64,000 nucleotides of DNA from Aldehydirespirator sp965117015 (lineage in GTDB: Bacteria > Actinomycetota > Acidimicrobiia > Acidimicrobiales > Aldehydirespiratoraceae), in NCBI GenBank assembly GCA_965117015.1, contig OZ220747.1:1674001-1738000 (forward strand), in the 5' to 3' direction. A program made the translations under genes and the position numbers. The notes beneath the pieces were generated by a model, which saw nothing but the letters and a program-made list of their open reading frames with translations, was not told the DNA's origin and made no database searches. This document shows, in pieces, positions 1 through 9,194 of this stretch (position 1 is the stretch's first letter; every line of letters starts with the position of its first letter).

Positions 1-1
1 C

Positions 2-469
2 GACTCCGGAGCCGGGGCTGCCACCATGCCGGCCGATCCCGACGATCTCGTCGGCGCGGCCCGGGCCGTGGCGGTGGGCGGGATCGCCCGCAGGCTCAAG
101 CGGCTGGTCGTGGACGAGCAGGGCGACCTGCTCGACGCCGTGCGCCGCAACGGGGTCCGAGCCGTGCGCTCCACGATCACCAGCGACACCGGGGCCTACA
201 CCCGCGCCGTCCGGGTGCCGATGCAGGACTTCGCGTCCGACATTGACGTCAGCATCGACGACGTCGACCTCGAGGCGGCCGGCAGCGCCATCCTGTCGGC
301 GCTGGTCGAGCCGGTCCGGGAACGTCTCGGCGAATTGATCGAAGGCACCGACGATCCCGACGAGCTCACCACCGCCGTGCGATCGATCTACCGGGAGTCC
401 CGATCGCGCCGGGCGGACACCGCAGCCGAAGCCGCCTTCTCTGCTGGCTGGCCGGAGCCGATATCGTGA
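2..469 (+). CDS. C-terminal part of an unrecognised protein (5' end outside window)
   Basis: The frame is open from base 2 to the TGA at 467-469, so this is probably the tail of a longer gene; the first ATG is at 26, but nothing marks it as a true start. The visible part is soluble, charged and probably mostly helical. One stretch reads RRLKRLVVDEQGDLLDAVRR and the end is Arg-rich before a short hydrophobic tail. I do not recognise the family. It ends 6 bases before the GTG of the UPF0182 gene, so the two are probably co-transcribed. Confidence 0.55.
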   Translation, partial: DSGAGAATMPADPDDLVGAARAVAVGGIARRLKRLVVDEQGDLLDAVRRNGVRAVRSTITSDTGAYTRAVRVPMQDFASDIDVSIDDVDLEAAGSAILSALVEPVRERLGELIEGTDDPDELTTAVRSIYRESRSRRADTAAEAAFSAGWPEPIS

Positions 470-475
470 CCGTCA

Positions 476-3385
476 GTGCGTACCGTAACTCCCTCTCCCT
501 CCGGCGGCCGATCCCGCTTCGGCTCTAGAAAAACTCGCTTCATCGCGATTCTGGTAGCAGGCGGCCTGCTGGTCCTGCTGCTGTCGCTGCGAGGCATCGC
601 CCGCTTCTACACCGACTACCTGTGGTTCGACTCGCTGGGTCGGACCGATGTGTGGGGGCGCGTGCTGCTGGCCAAGATCGCCCTGTTCGCGATCTTCGCG
701 GTGGCCTTCTTCATCCTGATGTGGCTCAACCTGCTCATCGTCGACCGCCTGAAGCCCGAGATCCGCCCGCCCGGCCCCGAGGAGGAGATGCTCAGCCGCT
801 TCCACGACCTGACGGGGGGCCGCACCCGGCTGGTGCGCCTGGCGGTGTCGGTCGTGTTCTCGCTGCTGGCCGCGTCCGGGGTGTCCAACCAGTGGGAGGA
901 GTGGCTGCTCTTCGTCAACCGCAAGGACTTCGGAGTCGTCGATCCGCTGTTCAACACCGACATCGGCTTCTACGTCTTCCGGCTGCCGTTCCTGACGTTC
1001 CTCGTGAACTGGCTGTTCGCCGCCTTCATGATCATCCTCGTAGTGATAGGCATCGCCCACTACATCAACGGCGGCATCAGGGGCCAGGTGCCGCGGGGCG
1101 CACCCCGGGTGCTTCCGTCGGTGAAGGTGCACCTGTCGGCGATCCTGGCTGGGCTGGCCCTGGTGAAGGCAGCCGACTACTGGCTGTCGCGCTACGAGCT
1201 CACCGTGTCGGACCGGGGCGTGGTGGACGGCGCCCTCTACACCGACGTCAAGGCCAAGCTGCCCGCCCTCAACCTGCTCCTGCTGATCTCGCTGTTCGCG
1301 GTGGTGCTGCTGGTGGTCAACCTGCGCCGGCGGGGCTGGGTGCTGCCGGTGCTGGCCGTGGGCCTGTGGGCCTTCACCGCCCTGGTGATGGGCAACATGT
1401 ACCCCGCGTTCGTGCAGCGGTTCCAGGTCGATCCCAACACCACCGCCCGCGAGTCCGTCTACACCGACGACAACATTGCCGCCACGCGGGCGGCCTACTC
1501 GCTTGTGCCCGACAGCGATGTGGCCCTCGAGGTGTTCGAGTACCGGGAGAACCCTTCGCCCGCGCAACTGCGGGCCGCGGCCCAGACCGTGCGCAACACC
1601 CGGATCCTCGACCCGCTCACCCTCACCGACACTTTCGAGAAGGACCAGGGCGAGCGGGACTTCTACCGCTTCTCCTCGGTGCTCGACGTCGACCGCTACG
1701 AGGTGGACGGCGAGCTGACCCAGGTGGTGCTGGCCGCCCGCGAGCTCAACCTGAGCGAGCTGGGGTCGTGGGAGCGCCAGCACGTCGCCATCACCCACGG
1801 CTACGGCGTCGCCATCGCCCGGGCCAACGTCACCGACGTGCGGGGCAGCCCGGTGTTCATCGCCGGCGGCCTGCCCGTCGAGGTGGACCCGGCTATCGAC
1901 ATTCAGCTCGACGAGCCCCAGATCTACGTGGGCGAGAACCTTCAGGGCTACGCGCTGGTGGGCGCCACCCGCGACGAGGTCGACTACGTCGACGGCCAGG
2001 GTCGTGAGGAGAGCTTCCGCTACGACGGCCAGGGCGGCGTCAACATGGGGTCGTTCCTGCGCCAGACCGCCTTCGCGCTGCGCTTCGGGCAGCTCGACCC
2101 GCTGATCTCCAACTTCGTGGACGGCGACACCAGCATCATCTACATCCGCGACGCCCAGGACCGGGTGAAGAACGTCGCGCCGTTCCTGGAGTTCGACTCC
2201 GACGCCTACCCGGTGATCTTCGACGGCCGCATCCACTACGTGCTCGACGCCTACACCACCACCGACCGCTACCCCTACTCCCAGAGCGCCGACACCAGCG
2301 GGCTGGAGATCGGCGCCGAGCTGGCCGACGGCAGCGTCAACTACATACGCAACTCGGTCAAGGCCGTCGTCGACTCCTACGACGGCGACGTGACCCTGTA
2401 CGTCATGCCGGTCGCCGATCCGATCGTGGCCGCGTGGCAGGGGGCCTTCCCCGACCTGTTCACCGACTTCTCGGAGATGCCCGAGGGCCTTCGCTCCCAC
2501 CTGCGCTTCCCGACCGACCTGTTCACGGTGCAGACCAACATGTGGGCCTCGTACCAGGTGTCGGACCCCGAGGCGCTGATCATCGGCACCGAGCGCTGGG
2601 CGGTGGCCCAGGATCCGGGCCGCAGCGTCCAGGCCGGCGGCATCGCCGAGGCCGTGGTGGGGGACCGTGGCCTGCTGACCCGGCGGGAGCGGCGGGTTCC
2701 GGCCTACTACTCGCTGATCCAGCTCCCCGGCGAGGAGGAGGCGTCGTTCGTGGCCATGCGCTCGTTCGTGCCGGTCTCCGACGACGACAGCCGCAAGGAG
2801 CTGACCGCCTTCATGGTGGGCGAGACCCGCGCCGACGGCACGTCGCGGCTGGTGTCCTACGAGATGTCGAACCTGCTGGCGCCGGGCCCGGCCATCGTGG
2901 CGTCGAACATCTCCACCAACCCCGCCATCAGCCGGGAGCTGACGCTGCTCAACGACCAGGGCTCGCAGGTGGACTTCGGCGACATGCTGCTGCTGCCCGT
3001 CGACAACGCGGTGCTGTACGTGCGACCCATGTACGTGCGGGCCCAGGGGACCCAGATACCGCTGCTGGCTGGGGTGATCGCCTCGGTGGGCAACCGGACC
3101 GCGCTGGGCAAGACGCTGGGCGAGGCCCTGGACGAGCTGTATCCGGGTACCGACTTCGACGATGTGGTGCTTCCCCCGATCGTGACCGACGGCGACGCTC
3201 CCGTGGACGAGGAGCCTGCAGAGCAGCCGGACGACACCGGCGAACCGTCGGTCGGCGATGCGCCGGATATCACTGTCGGCGAGCTGACGCCGGGGGAGAC
3301 CCAGCAGCTGATCGACGAACTGGCCGAGCTGCGCCGCCGCCAGGACGAGATCCTGCAGCGCCTGCTAGAGCAGCTAGAGAACTAG
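476..3385 (+). CDS. UPF0182 family integral membrane protein
   Basis: A 969-residue protein with the layout of the UPF0182 family (PF03699) of actinobacteria and cyanobacteria. Hydrophobic helices lie in the first 310 residues (the first about 21-40), followed by a large extracytoplasmic domain. The tail after about residue 880 is Asp/Glu/Pro-rich and ends in a short coiled coil (LAELRRRQDEILQRLLEQL). The family has no firmly established biochemical role. The GTG start at 476 lies just after the preceding stop and gives a basic N-terminus before the first helix. The 3' end overlaps the convergent glutamate-synthase-like gene by 4 bp, tail to tail. Family identity is confident; function is unknown. 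Confidence 0.9.
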   Translation: MRTVTPSPSGGRSRFGSRKTRFIAILVAGGLLVLLLSLRGIARFYTDYLWFDSLGRTDVWGRVLLAKIALFAIFAVAFFILMWLNLLIVDRLKPEIRPPGPEEEMLSRFHDLTGGRTRLVRLAVSVVFSLLAASGVSNQWEEWLLFVNRKDFGVVDPLFNTDIGFYVFRLPFLTFLVNWLFAAFMIILVVIGIAHYINGGIRGQVPRGAPRVLPSVKVHLSAILAGLALVKAADYWLSRYELTVSDRGVVDGALYTDVKAKLPALNLLLLISLFAVVLLVVNLRRRGWVLPVLAVGLWAFTALVMGNMYPAFVQRFQVDPNTTARESVYTDDNIAATRAAYSLVPDSDVALEVFEYRENPSPAQLRAAAQTVRNTRILDPLTLTDTFEKDQGERDFYRFSSVLDVDRYEVDGELTQVVLAARELNLSELGSWERQHVAITHGYGVAIARANVTDVRGSPVFIAGGLPVEVDPAIDIQLDEPQIYVGENLQGYALVGATRDEVDYVDGQGREESFRYDGQGGVNMGSFLRQTAFALRFGQLDPLISNFVDGDTSIIYIRDAQDRVKNVAPFLEFDSDAYPVIFDGRIHYVLDAYTTTDRYPYSQSADTSGLEIGAELADGSVNYIRNSVKAVVDSYDGDVTLYVMPVADPIVAAWQGAFPDLFTDFSEMPEGLRSHLRFPTDLFTVQTNMWASYQVSDPEALIIGTERWAVAQDPGRSVQAGGIAEAVVGDRGLLTRRERRVPAYYSLIQLPGEEEASFVAMRSFVPVSDDDSRKELTAFMVGETRADGTSRLVSYEMSNLLAPGPAIVASNISTNPAISRELTLLNDQGSQVDFGDMLLLPVDNAVLYVRPMYVRAQGTQIPLLAGVIASVGNRTALGKTLGEALDELYPGTDFDDVVLPPIVTDGDAPVDEEPAEQPDDTGEPSVGDAPDITVGELTPGETQQLIDELAELRRRQDEILQRLLEQLEN

Positions 3386-4911
3386 CCCGTCTCGGCCACC
3401 GTGTCGGCGAAGACTCGGGCCTCCCGGGCCACGTCGCCCAGGGAGATGCGGGCCGCCTTCGCCTCCTGGGAGTAGCCGACGGCGTCGAGGATGGGGAGCA
3501 GCTCGCCCCGGCGGATCCGCATCTCCACCGCGGCCGGGTCCACCAGCGACGGATGCTCCTCGCCCATGGCCTCGGCCAGCATCCGCAGCTCCTGGCGCAG
3601 CCCGGCCACGTAGTTGGCCACCCGCACGGCCTTGCTGGTCGGGTCTAGCCCCCGGGTGAGCCACTTGCTCTGGGTGGCCACGCCGGTGGGGCAGCGGCCG
3701 CTGTGGCAGCGCTGGGCCTGGATGCAGCCGACCGCCATCATGGCCTCCCGCCCAACATTGATCAGGTCGACCCCCATGGCTATGGCCACCATGGCGTCGG
3801 GCGCGAAGCCGAGCTTGCCCGAGCCCACGAACACCACGGCCTCATGCAGGTCGACCTCCGCGAAGGCCTGGTAGACCTCGGCGAAGCCCACCCGGAAGGG
3901 CAGCGACACGTGGTCGGTGAACGTCAGCGGCCCCGCGCCGGTGCCGCCCTCGCCCCCGTCGACGGTGATGAAGTCGGGCCCCCGGCCGGTGCGGGACATC
4001 TCGGACGCCAGCTCGGTCCAGAAGCGCCGGTCGCCGACCGCGGACTTGATCCCCACCGGCACGCCGCAAGCCTCGGCGATCCGCTCGGTGAAGTCGACCA
4101 GCCCGGCCACGTCGTCGAACTCGGGGTGGTGGTTGGGGCTGCGAACGGTGATCCCCACCGGCACGCCCCGGGCCTCGGCGATCTCTTCGGTGACCTTGGC
4201 CGCGGGCAGCACCCCGCCCAAGCCCGGCTTGGCCCCCTGGCTCAGCTTCAACTCCACCGCCTTGACGGGGGCCGAGCCGAAACTGGCCAGGAAGGTGTCC
4301 ATGCAGAAGCGCCCGTCAGTGTCGCGGGCCCCGAAGTATCCGGTGCCCAGCTGGAACACCAGGTCGCCGCCGAGGCGATGGTGGACGCTGATGCCGCCCT
4401 CCCCGGTGTTGTGCAGGCATCCGGCTATGGCCGAGCCGCCGTTGAGAGCCTCCACCGCCGGGCCCGACAGCGAGCCGTAGGACATGCCGGAGATGTTCAC
4501 CACCGAGTCGGGCCGGAAGGCTCCGGGCCGGCCCCGCCAGGCGCCGAGCACCTTGGCCGCCCGCAGCTGGCCGTGGGGGGCGCCGGAGTCGCACGGGAAC
4601 GCCGAGTGCCGGAAGAACACGTGGCCGTCGTCGTCGAGCCGGTTGTCGGAGCCGAACCCGAAGTAGGGGTTCTCCCGCTTGGAGGTGGCGTACACCCAGC
4701 GGCGTTGGTTGCGGTTGAAGGGCCGCTCCTCGTCGTTGTCGCTGACGATGTACTGGCGCAGCTCCGGGCCGAACGATTCCAGCAGGTAGCGCAGGTGGCC
4801 GATGATCGGGAAGTTCCGCAGGATGGCGTGGCGCTTCTGCACCACGTCGTAGATCGTGGTGACGACGAGCAGGGCGGCGATCGCGGCCAGCGTCCACAGC
4901 CACCAGTTCAT
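3382..4911 (-). CDS. FMN-binding glutamate synthase family protein
   Basis: A 509-residue protein similar to the central and FMN domains of the glutamate synthase large subunit but without the amidotransferase domain. An N-terminal transmembrane helix (about residues 3-25) anchors it. The (beta/alpha)8 FMN domain includes a Gly-rich phosphate-binding stretch (DGGEGGTGAGPLTF). Cys396, Cys402 and Cys407 form the CX5CX4C pattern that holds the 3Fe-4S cluster in GltB enzymes. Stand-alone proteins of this kind (YerD-like) are common but their substrates are not settled. The ATG at 4911 follows a TAGCGT hexamer by six bases, so the message is probably leaderless. Confidence 0.88.
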   Translation of the reverse strand: MNWWLWTLAAIAALLVVTTIYDVVQKRHAILRNFPIIGHLRYLLESFGPELRQYIVSDNDEERPFNRNQRRWVYATSKRENPYFGFGSDNRLDDDGHVFFRHSAFPCDSGAPHGQLRAAKVLGAWRGRPGAFRPDSVVNISGMSYGSLSGPAVEALNGGSAIAGCLHNTGEGGISVHHRLGGDLVFQLGTGYFGARDTDGRFCMDTFLASFGSAPVKAVELKLSQGAKPGLGGVLPAAKVTEEIAEARGVPVGITVRSPNHHPEFDDVAGLVDFTERIAEACGVPVGIKSAVGDRRFWTELASEMSRTGRGPDFITVDGGEGGTGAGPLTFTDHVSLPFRVGFAEVYQAFAEVDLHEAVVFVGSGKLGFAPDAMVAIAMGVDLINVGREAMMAVGCIQAQRCHSGRCPTGVATQSKWLTRGLDPTSKAVRVANYVAGLRQELRMLAEAMGEEHPSLVDPAAVEMRIRRGELLPILDAVGYSQEAKAARISLGDVAREARVFADTVAETG

Positions 4912-4923
4912 GCTTGAACGCTA
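4912..4923 (-). promoter_or_regulatory. -10 element of a leaderless promoter
   Basis: On the minus strand TAGCGT (4923-4918) is followed by six bases and then the ATG at 4911. The same spacing precedes the genes at 19063 and 48899. No ribosome-binding site is seen. Confidence 0.45.
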
Positions 4924-5008
4924 GCCGTGGCCGATCCCGCCGTCGGTATGTTGAGCGTCGGGAGCGGGCCGGGTTAGGTTTGGGGATGGCCCGGCCGGTG
5001 GGACGCAC

Positions 5009-7099
5009 GTGAGCGAGCAAGGCTCAGGCGGACCGGCCGCCGGACTCTCCCGCTCGCTGGGACTCCGTCACGTCTTCGTCCTGAGCACCGGCGCGATGCT
5101 CTCCTCGGGCCTGTTCTTGCTGCCGGGCCTGGCCGCCGCCGACGCCGGACCCAGCGCGGTGCTGGCCTACGCCCTGGCCGGCGTGGTGGCCGTGCCCGCC
5201 ATGTTGAGCGTGGCCGAGCTCTCCACCGCCATGCCCCGGGCCGGGGGCGCCTACTACTTCCTGGTCCGGGCCTACGGACCGGCGGTCGGAACCTTCTCAG
5301 GGATGGCCACCTGGCTGTCGCTGGTGCTCAAGGACGCCTTCGCCCTGGTCGGGATGAGCGCCTACCTCAACATCGTCCTCGACGTGCCGGCCAAGCCGCT
5401 GGCGGTGGTGCTGATCGCCGGCTTCACTATCGTCAACATCCTGGGCACCAGGGCCAGCGCCGGGGTGCAGATGCTGCTGGTGGGCTTCGTGCTGGCCGTG
5501 ATGGGCTGGTTCATCGCGGTGGGCCTGCCCCGGGTCGGCAGCGGCGACGGCGGCATGGAGCCGTTCTTCGCCGACGGGACGGGCGGGCTGGTCAGCGTCG
5601 TCGGGCTGGTGTTCGTTTCCTACGGCGGGCTGACCAAGGTGGCCAGCGCGGCCGAGGAGATCAACGACCCGTCCCGCAACATCCCGCTGGGGATGGGCCT
5701 GTCGCTGCTGGTCAGCACCGCCCTGTACACGCTCGGGGTGCTGGTGGCGGTGGCGGTGGTCCCGCCGTCGCTGCTGCATGACGACCTGGCCCCGATCTAC
5801 TCCGCGGCCGAGGACGTGATGCCCACCGCGGGGGCGGTGCTGGTGGTGGTGGCCGCGCTGGCCGCGTTCTCGTCGGCCACCAACGCCGGGATCCTGGCCG
5901 CGGCCCGCTACCCGCTGGCCATGAGCCGCGACCGGCTGGTGGGCGAGAGGCTGGGCCGGCTCAACCGGTTCAACACCCCGGCCTGGGGGGTGGCGGTGAC
6001 CGGCGCGGGGATGGCCGTGGTGGTGCTGGCCCTCGACGTGGCCGCCATCGCCAAGGTGGCCAGCGCCTTCGTGCTGCTGACCCTGGCCCTGGTGAACTCG
6101 GCGGTGCTGGTGCTGCGGGCGTCGCGGATCGCCTCCTACGCCCCGGGTTTCACCGCCCCACTGTTTCCCTACCTCCAGCTGGCCGCCATCGCCATCGACC
6201 TGTACCTGATCGTCGAGCTGGGCCCGGTGGCGCTGCTGCTGACGGGGGCGTCGGTGGTGCTGGGGGTGGTGTGGTACGTGTTCTACGGGCGCACCCGGTC
6301 GATGCACGGCGGGGCCATCTACCACGTGTTCGAGCGCTGGGGGCGGCTGGTCGACCGGGGCCTGGACCGCGAGCTGAGCGCGGCGGTGCAGAGCCACGGC
6401 GTGCGGGTCGGCGACGAGTACCCGGGGCTGATCGCCCGGGCCGCGGTGGTGAGCATTCCCGAGGGCACCGACATCAACGAGGCCGCGGTGCGGGCCTCGG
6501 AGGTGCTGTCGACCCAGACGAAGGTGGACGTGGCCGCGGTGACCGACCGGTTCCTGGAGTCGGGCTCGCTGTGGATCCAGCCGTCCGAGCAGCATCCCAC
6601 CGCCACGCCGGTGGCCTTCTTCGACACCGACGACGACTACCTGGTGATCGTGCGGGCCGCGGGCGGCATCCGCATCCCGGCGGCCTGGGGCGGCCGCGAC
6701 GAGCAGGTGAAGGCCCTGTTCTTCTTGGCCGGGTGCAGCGCCGAGCCGGGCCGGGTGCTGCGCCTGGCCGGCGAGCTTGCCGCCTACCTGCACTCGGACC
6801 GGGCCGAGGCGGTGGCCGAGGCCGCCTTCGAAGCCGAGGTGAAGGAGGCCCTGCTGCCCGACCTGTCGATCGGCCAGTACCCGCTGATGCCGGAGTTGTC
6901 GACGTCGGCGCTGATCGGCCGGCGGGTGGGGGCGCTCACCATCGATGCGGGCTTCTTCCTGGAGGCGGTCAGCCGCGAGGGCCGGGTGCTGCGGGCCGAG
7001 GCCGACCTGGTGCTGGAGGCCGACGACCAGATCACCGTGCTAGGACCGCCCAATAGCCTGCCCGTCCTGGACGATGTGGTAGGCGTCCTGGCCGGCTGA
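5009..7099 (+). CDS. APC-superfamily amino-acid permease with a C-terminal regulatory region
   Basis: A 696-residue protein. About twelve hydrophobic helices fill residues 20-430. The N-terminal signature is that of the APC amino acid/polyamine/organocation family (STGAMLSSGLFLLPG, then AMPRAGGAYYFLVRAYGP). The last 240 residues are soluble; their tail (RVLRAEADLVLEADDQITVLGP) resembles a TrkA-C-type ligand-binding domain, suggesting allosteric control. The substrate cannot be read from the sequence. The start is the GTG at 5009; the next gene follows after 30 bases. Confidence 0.85.
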   Translation: MSEQGSGGPAAGLSRSLGLRHVFVLSTGAMLSSGLFLLPGLAAADAGPSAVLAYALAGVVAVPAMLSVAELSTAMPRAGGAYYFLVRAYGPAVGTFSGMATWLSLVLKDAFALVGMSAYLNIVLDVPAKPLAVVLIAGFTIVNILGTRASAGVQMLLVGFVLAVMGWFIAVGLPRVGSGDGGMEPFFADGTGGLVSVVGLVFVSYGGLTKVASAAEEINDPSRNIPLGMGLSLLVSTALYTLGVLVAVAVVPPSLLHDDLAPIYSAAEDVMPTAGAVLVVVAALAAFSSATNAGILAAARYPLAMSRDRLVGERLGRLNRFNTPAWGVAVTGAGMAVVVLALDVAAIAKVASAFVLLTLALVNSAVLVLRASRIASYAPGFTAPLFPYLQLAAIAIDLYLIVELGPVALLLTGASVVLGVVWYVFYGRTRSMHGGAIYHVFERWGRLVDRGLDRELSAAVQSHGVRVGDEYPGLIARAAVVSIPEGTDINEAAVRASEVLSTQTKVDVAAVTDRFLESGSLWIQPSEQHPTATPVAFFDTDDDYLVIVRAAGGIRIPAAWGGRDEQVKALFFLAGCSAEPGRVLRLAGELAAYLHSDRAEAVAEAAFEAEVKEALLPDLSIGQYPLMPELSTSALIGRRVGALTIDAGFFLEAVSREGRVLRAEADLVLEADDQITVLGPPNSLPVLDDVVGVLAG

Positions 7100-7129
7100 C
7101 GACCACTGGCAGACACAGGAGACGCAAAC

Positions 7130-7900
7130 ATGGACTTGACAGGGGCTGCGGCCGTCGTCACCGGAGGGGCGTCGGGCATAGGCCGGGCGTGCGCCAACCG
7201 CCTGGCGGGGCTGGGCGCCCACTGCGTGATCCTCGACATCCAGGCGGCCAAGGGCGCCGAGGCGGCCCGGGAGGTCGGCGGGCTGTTCGTCGAGGGCGAC
7301 GTGGCCGAGGAGGAGCCGGTGCAGGCCGCGGTCGACGCCGCCGGCGAGCTCGGACCGCTGCGGGTGCTGGTCAACTCGGCCGGGATCGCCTCGGCGGTGC
7401 GCACGGTGGACCGCCACGGCCAGCCCATGCCGCTGGAGCGCTTCGAGCGGGTGGTGGCCACCAACCTGATCGGCACGTTCAACTGCATCCGGTTGGCGGC
7501 CGCGGCCATGGCCGGCACCGAGCCGGTAGACGACGACGGCCAGCGGGGCGCGATCGTCAACATGGCCTCGGTGGCCGCCTTCGACGGCCAGACCGGCCAG
7601 AACGCCTACTCGGCCTCCAAGGGAGGGGTGGTGGGCATGACCCTGCCCATCGCCCGTGACCTGGTGCCCATCGGCGTGCGGATCAACACCATCGCGCCGG
7701 GGCTGATCAACACGCCCATCTACGGCACGGGCCCCGAGGCCGAGGCGTTCAAGGCCCACCTGGCCGAGGGCGTGCTGTTCCCCAAGCGCCTGGGCACCGC
7801 CGACGAGCTGGCCTCGATGGTGATGGAGCTGATCACCAACGACTACATGAACGGCGAGGTCATCAGGGTCGACGCCGGCATCCGCCTGCCCCCGAAGTAG
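7130..7900 (+). CDS. short-chain dehydrogenase, 3-hydroxyacyl-CoA dehydrogenase type 2-like
   Basis: A 256-residue classical SDR. The NAD-binding motif TGGASGIG lies at residues 11-18, NSAG near 83, and the catalytic Tyr160 and Lys164 in YSASK. The overall pattern, including GQTGQNAYSASKGG and the C-terminal PKRLGTADELASMV, matches the HSD17B10/3-hydroxyacyl-CoA dehydrogenase type 2 group, which oxidises short-chain and branched 3-hydroxyacyl-CoA. A good ribosome-binding site (ACAGGAGA) precedes the ATG. It is the last protein gene before tRNA-fMet. Confidence 0.85.
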   Translation: MDLTGAAAVVTGGASGIGRACANRLAGLGAHCVILDIQAAKGAEAAREVGGLFVEGDVAEEEPVQAAVDAAGELGPLRVLVNSAGIASAVRTVDRHGQPMPLERFERVVATNLIGTFNCIRLAAAAMAGTEPVDDDGQRGAIVNMASVAAFDGQTGQNAYSASKGGVVGMTLPIARDLVPIGVRINTIAPGLINTPIYGTGPEAEAFKAHLAEGVLFPKRLGTADELASMVMELITNDYMNGEVIRVDAGIRLPPK

Positions 7901-7924
7901 CCGCTCCAGCGCTGGTCCGACGGC

Positions 7925-7955
7925 GTTGCGGGCGGGTCGCCGCCCCCGGTAGGAT
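7925..7955 (+). promoter_or_regulatory. promoter of tRNA-fMet
   Basis: TTGCGG (7925-7930) and TAGGAT (7950-7955) form a -35/-10 pair with a 19-base spacer. The -10 ends five bases before the first base of the tRNA, so transcription would start at or next to the mature 5' end. Confidence 0.5.
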
Positions 7956-7960
7956 CGCTC

Positions 7961-8037
<77 letters not shown>

Positions 8038-8044
8038 ACTAGAG

Positions 8045-8076
8045 GCCCAGGTCAGAGCATGTGCGCTGGTCTGGGC
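8045..8076 (+). terminator. stem-loop downstream of tRNA-fMet
   Basis: GCCCAGGTCAG (8045-8055) pairs with CTGGTCTGGGC (8066-8076) as an 11-bp stem with two G-T wobbles and a 10-base loop. It lacks a T-tract. It separates the tRNA from the convergent tdh operon and could act in either direction. The rest of the gap to 8168 shows nothing else. Confidence 0.4.
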
Positions 8077-8168
8077 TTCGCCGCGCGCGGGTCCTCGGCC
8101 GGTGGCGAGGAGAATCTTGTTCGGATCCCCGCTTCCGGTGCCGCTCTGTGGGCCTTCGCGGCGGAAGT

Positions 8169-9194
8169 TCATGGCCATCGCAGGACAATCTTCGCGGCGT
8201 CACCCCGGCGTAGCGTGTCGAATGCGGTCTGGTGCTCCGTGATGGGGAACCGGTCGGTGATGACCGGGCTGATGTCGAGCCCTTCGCCGAGCAACGCGGC
8301 CGCTTTGTACCAGGTGTCGAACATCTTGCGGCCGTAGATGCCTTGCAGGGTGAGGCCGCCGAAGATGACCTTGTCCCAGTCCACTCCGGTGCCGGCGGGG
8401 ACGAGGCCCAGGAGTGCGATGCGGCCGCCGTGGTTCATGACTTCGATCATTCCCTTGAGACCGGCCGGAGCCCCGGACATCTCCAGGCCCACGTCGAACC
8501 CCTCCTGCATGCCGAGTTCGGCCATCACGTCGGGCAGCGTCTCGCGGGTGACGTCGACGGCTCTCGTTGCCCCCATCTTCCGGGCGAGCGCGAGGCGGAC
8601 GTCGTTCACGTCGGAGACGACGACGTGGCGCGCTCCGGCGCGCTGGGCGATGGCTGTGGCCATCAGCCCGATCGGGCCGGCTCCGGTGATGAGGACGTCT
8701 TCGCCGACGAGGTCGAAGGCCAGCGTGGTATGGACCGCGTTGCCCAGCGGGTCGAGGATTGCGGCTGTGTCGTCGTCGATGTGGTCCGGAATGGGATAGA
8801 TGTTGAACGCCGGCACGGAGATGTATTCGGCGAACGCGCCGTCACGGTGCACGCCGACCCCGAGGGTGCTGCGGCACAGGTGACGGCGGCCGGCGCGGCA
8901 GTTCCGACACCGCCCACAGGTGATGTGGCCCTCGGCGGTCACCCTCGAGCCGATCGCGGTGTCGGTGACCTGGGCTCCCACCTCGGCCACGGTGCCCATG
9001 AACTCGTGACCGATGGTGATGGGGGTGGGAACCGCGCTCGCGGCCCAGTCGTCCCAGTCGTGTATGTGGAGATCGGTCCCGCAGATTGCCATCCGCTCCA
9101 CGGCGATCAGGACCCCGTCCGGCTCGGGCTCGGGTCGAGCGACCTCGGCGAGCTCGAGGCCAGGGCCGGGGGCCGGTTTGACGAGAGCCCTCAT
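8169..9194 (-). CDS. tdh: L-threonine 3-dehydrogenase (zinc medium-chain dehydrogenase)
   Basis: A 341-residue zinc-dependent dehydrogenase of the length typical for Tdh. The catalytic-zinc motifs are CGTDLHIHDWD (Cys near 38) and GHE. The structural zinc loop carries four Cys (CGRCRNCRAGRRHLC), and GAGPIGLMA binds NAD. Tdh oxidises L-threonine to 2-amino-3-oxobutyrate. The ATG shares one base with the stop of kbl (TGATG), so the two are translationally coupled. Third gene of the eutB-kbl-tdh operon inside the ectoine island. The true substrate could therefore be another 3-hydroxy-2-amino acid, such as 2,4-diamino-3-hydroxybutyrate; this is inference. The frame continues far upstream, but that part overlaps kbl antisense-free coding and is not part of Tdh. 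Confidence 0.88.
   Translation of the reverse strand: MRALVKPAPGPGLELAEVARPEPEPDGVLIAVERMAICGTDLHIHDWDDWAASAVPTPITIGHEFMGTVAEVGAQVTDTAIGSRVTAEGHITCGRCRNCRAGRRHLCRSTLGVGVHRDGAFAEYISVPAFNIYPIPDHIDDDTAAILDPLGNAVHTTLAFDLVGEDVLITGAGPIGLMATAIAQRAGARHVVVSDVNDVRLALARKMGATRAVDVTRETLPDVMAELGMQEGFDVGLEMSGAPAGLKGMIEVMNHGGRIALLGLVPAGTGVDWDKVIFGGLTLQGIYGRKMFDTWYKAAALLGEGLDISPVITDRFPITEHQTAFDTLRRGDAAKIVLRWP

Noticed and set aside
473..2500. Long minus-strand frame of 675 codons opposite the UPF0182 gene
   Set aside because: It is antisense to a well-supported gene; its product is His/Gln/Val-rich in the way typical of mirrored high-GC codons, and it matches no fold.
8059..8337. Small plus-strand frame of 92 codons after tRNA-fMet
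   Set aside because: It overlaps the post-tRNA stem-loop and the 3' end of tdh, and has no ribosome-binding site.
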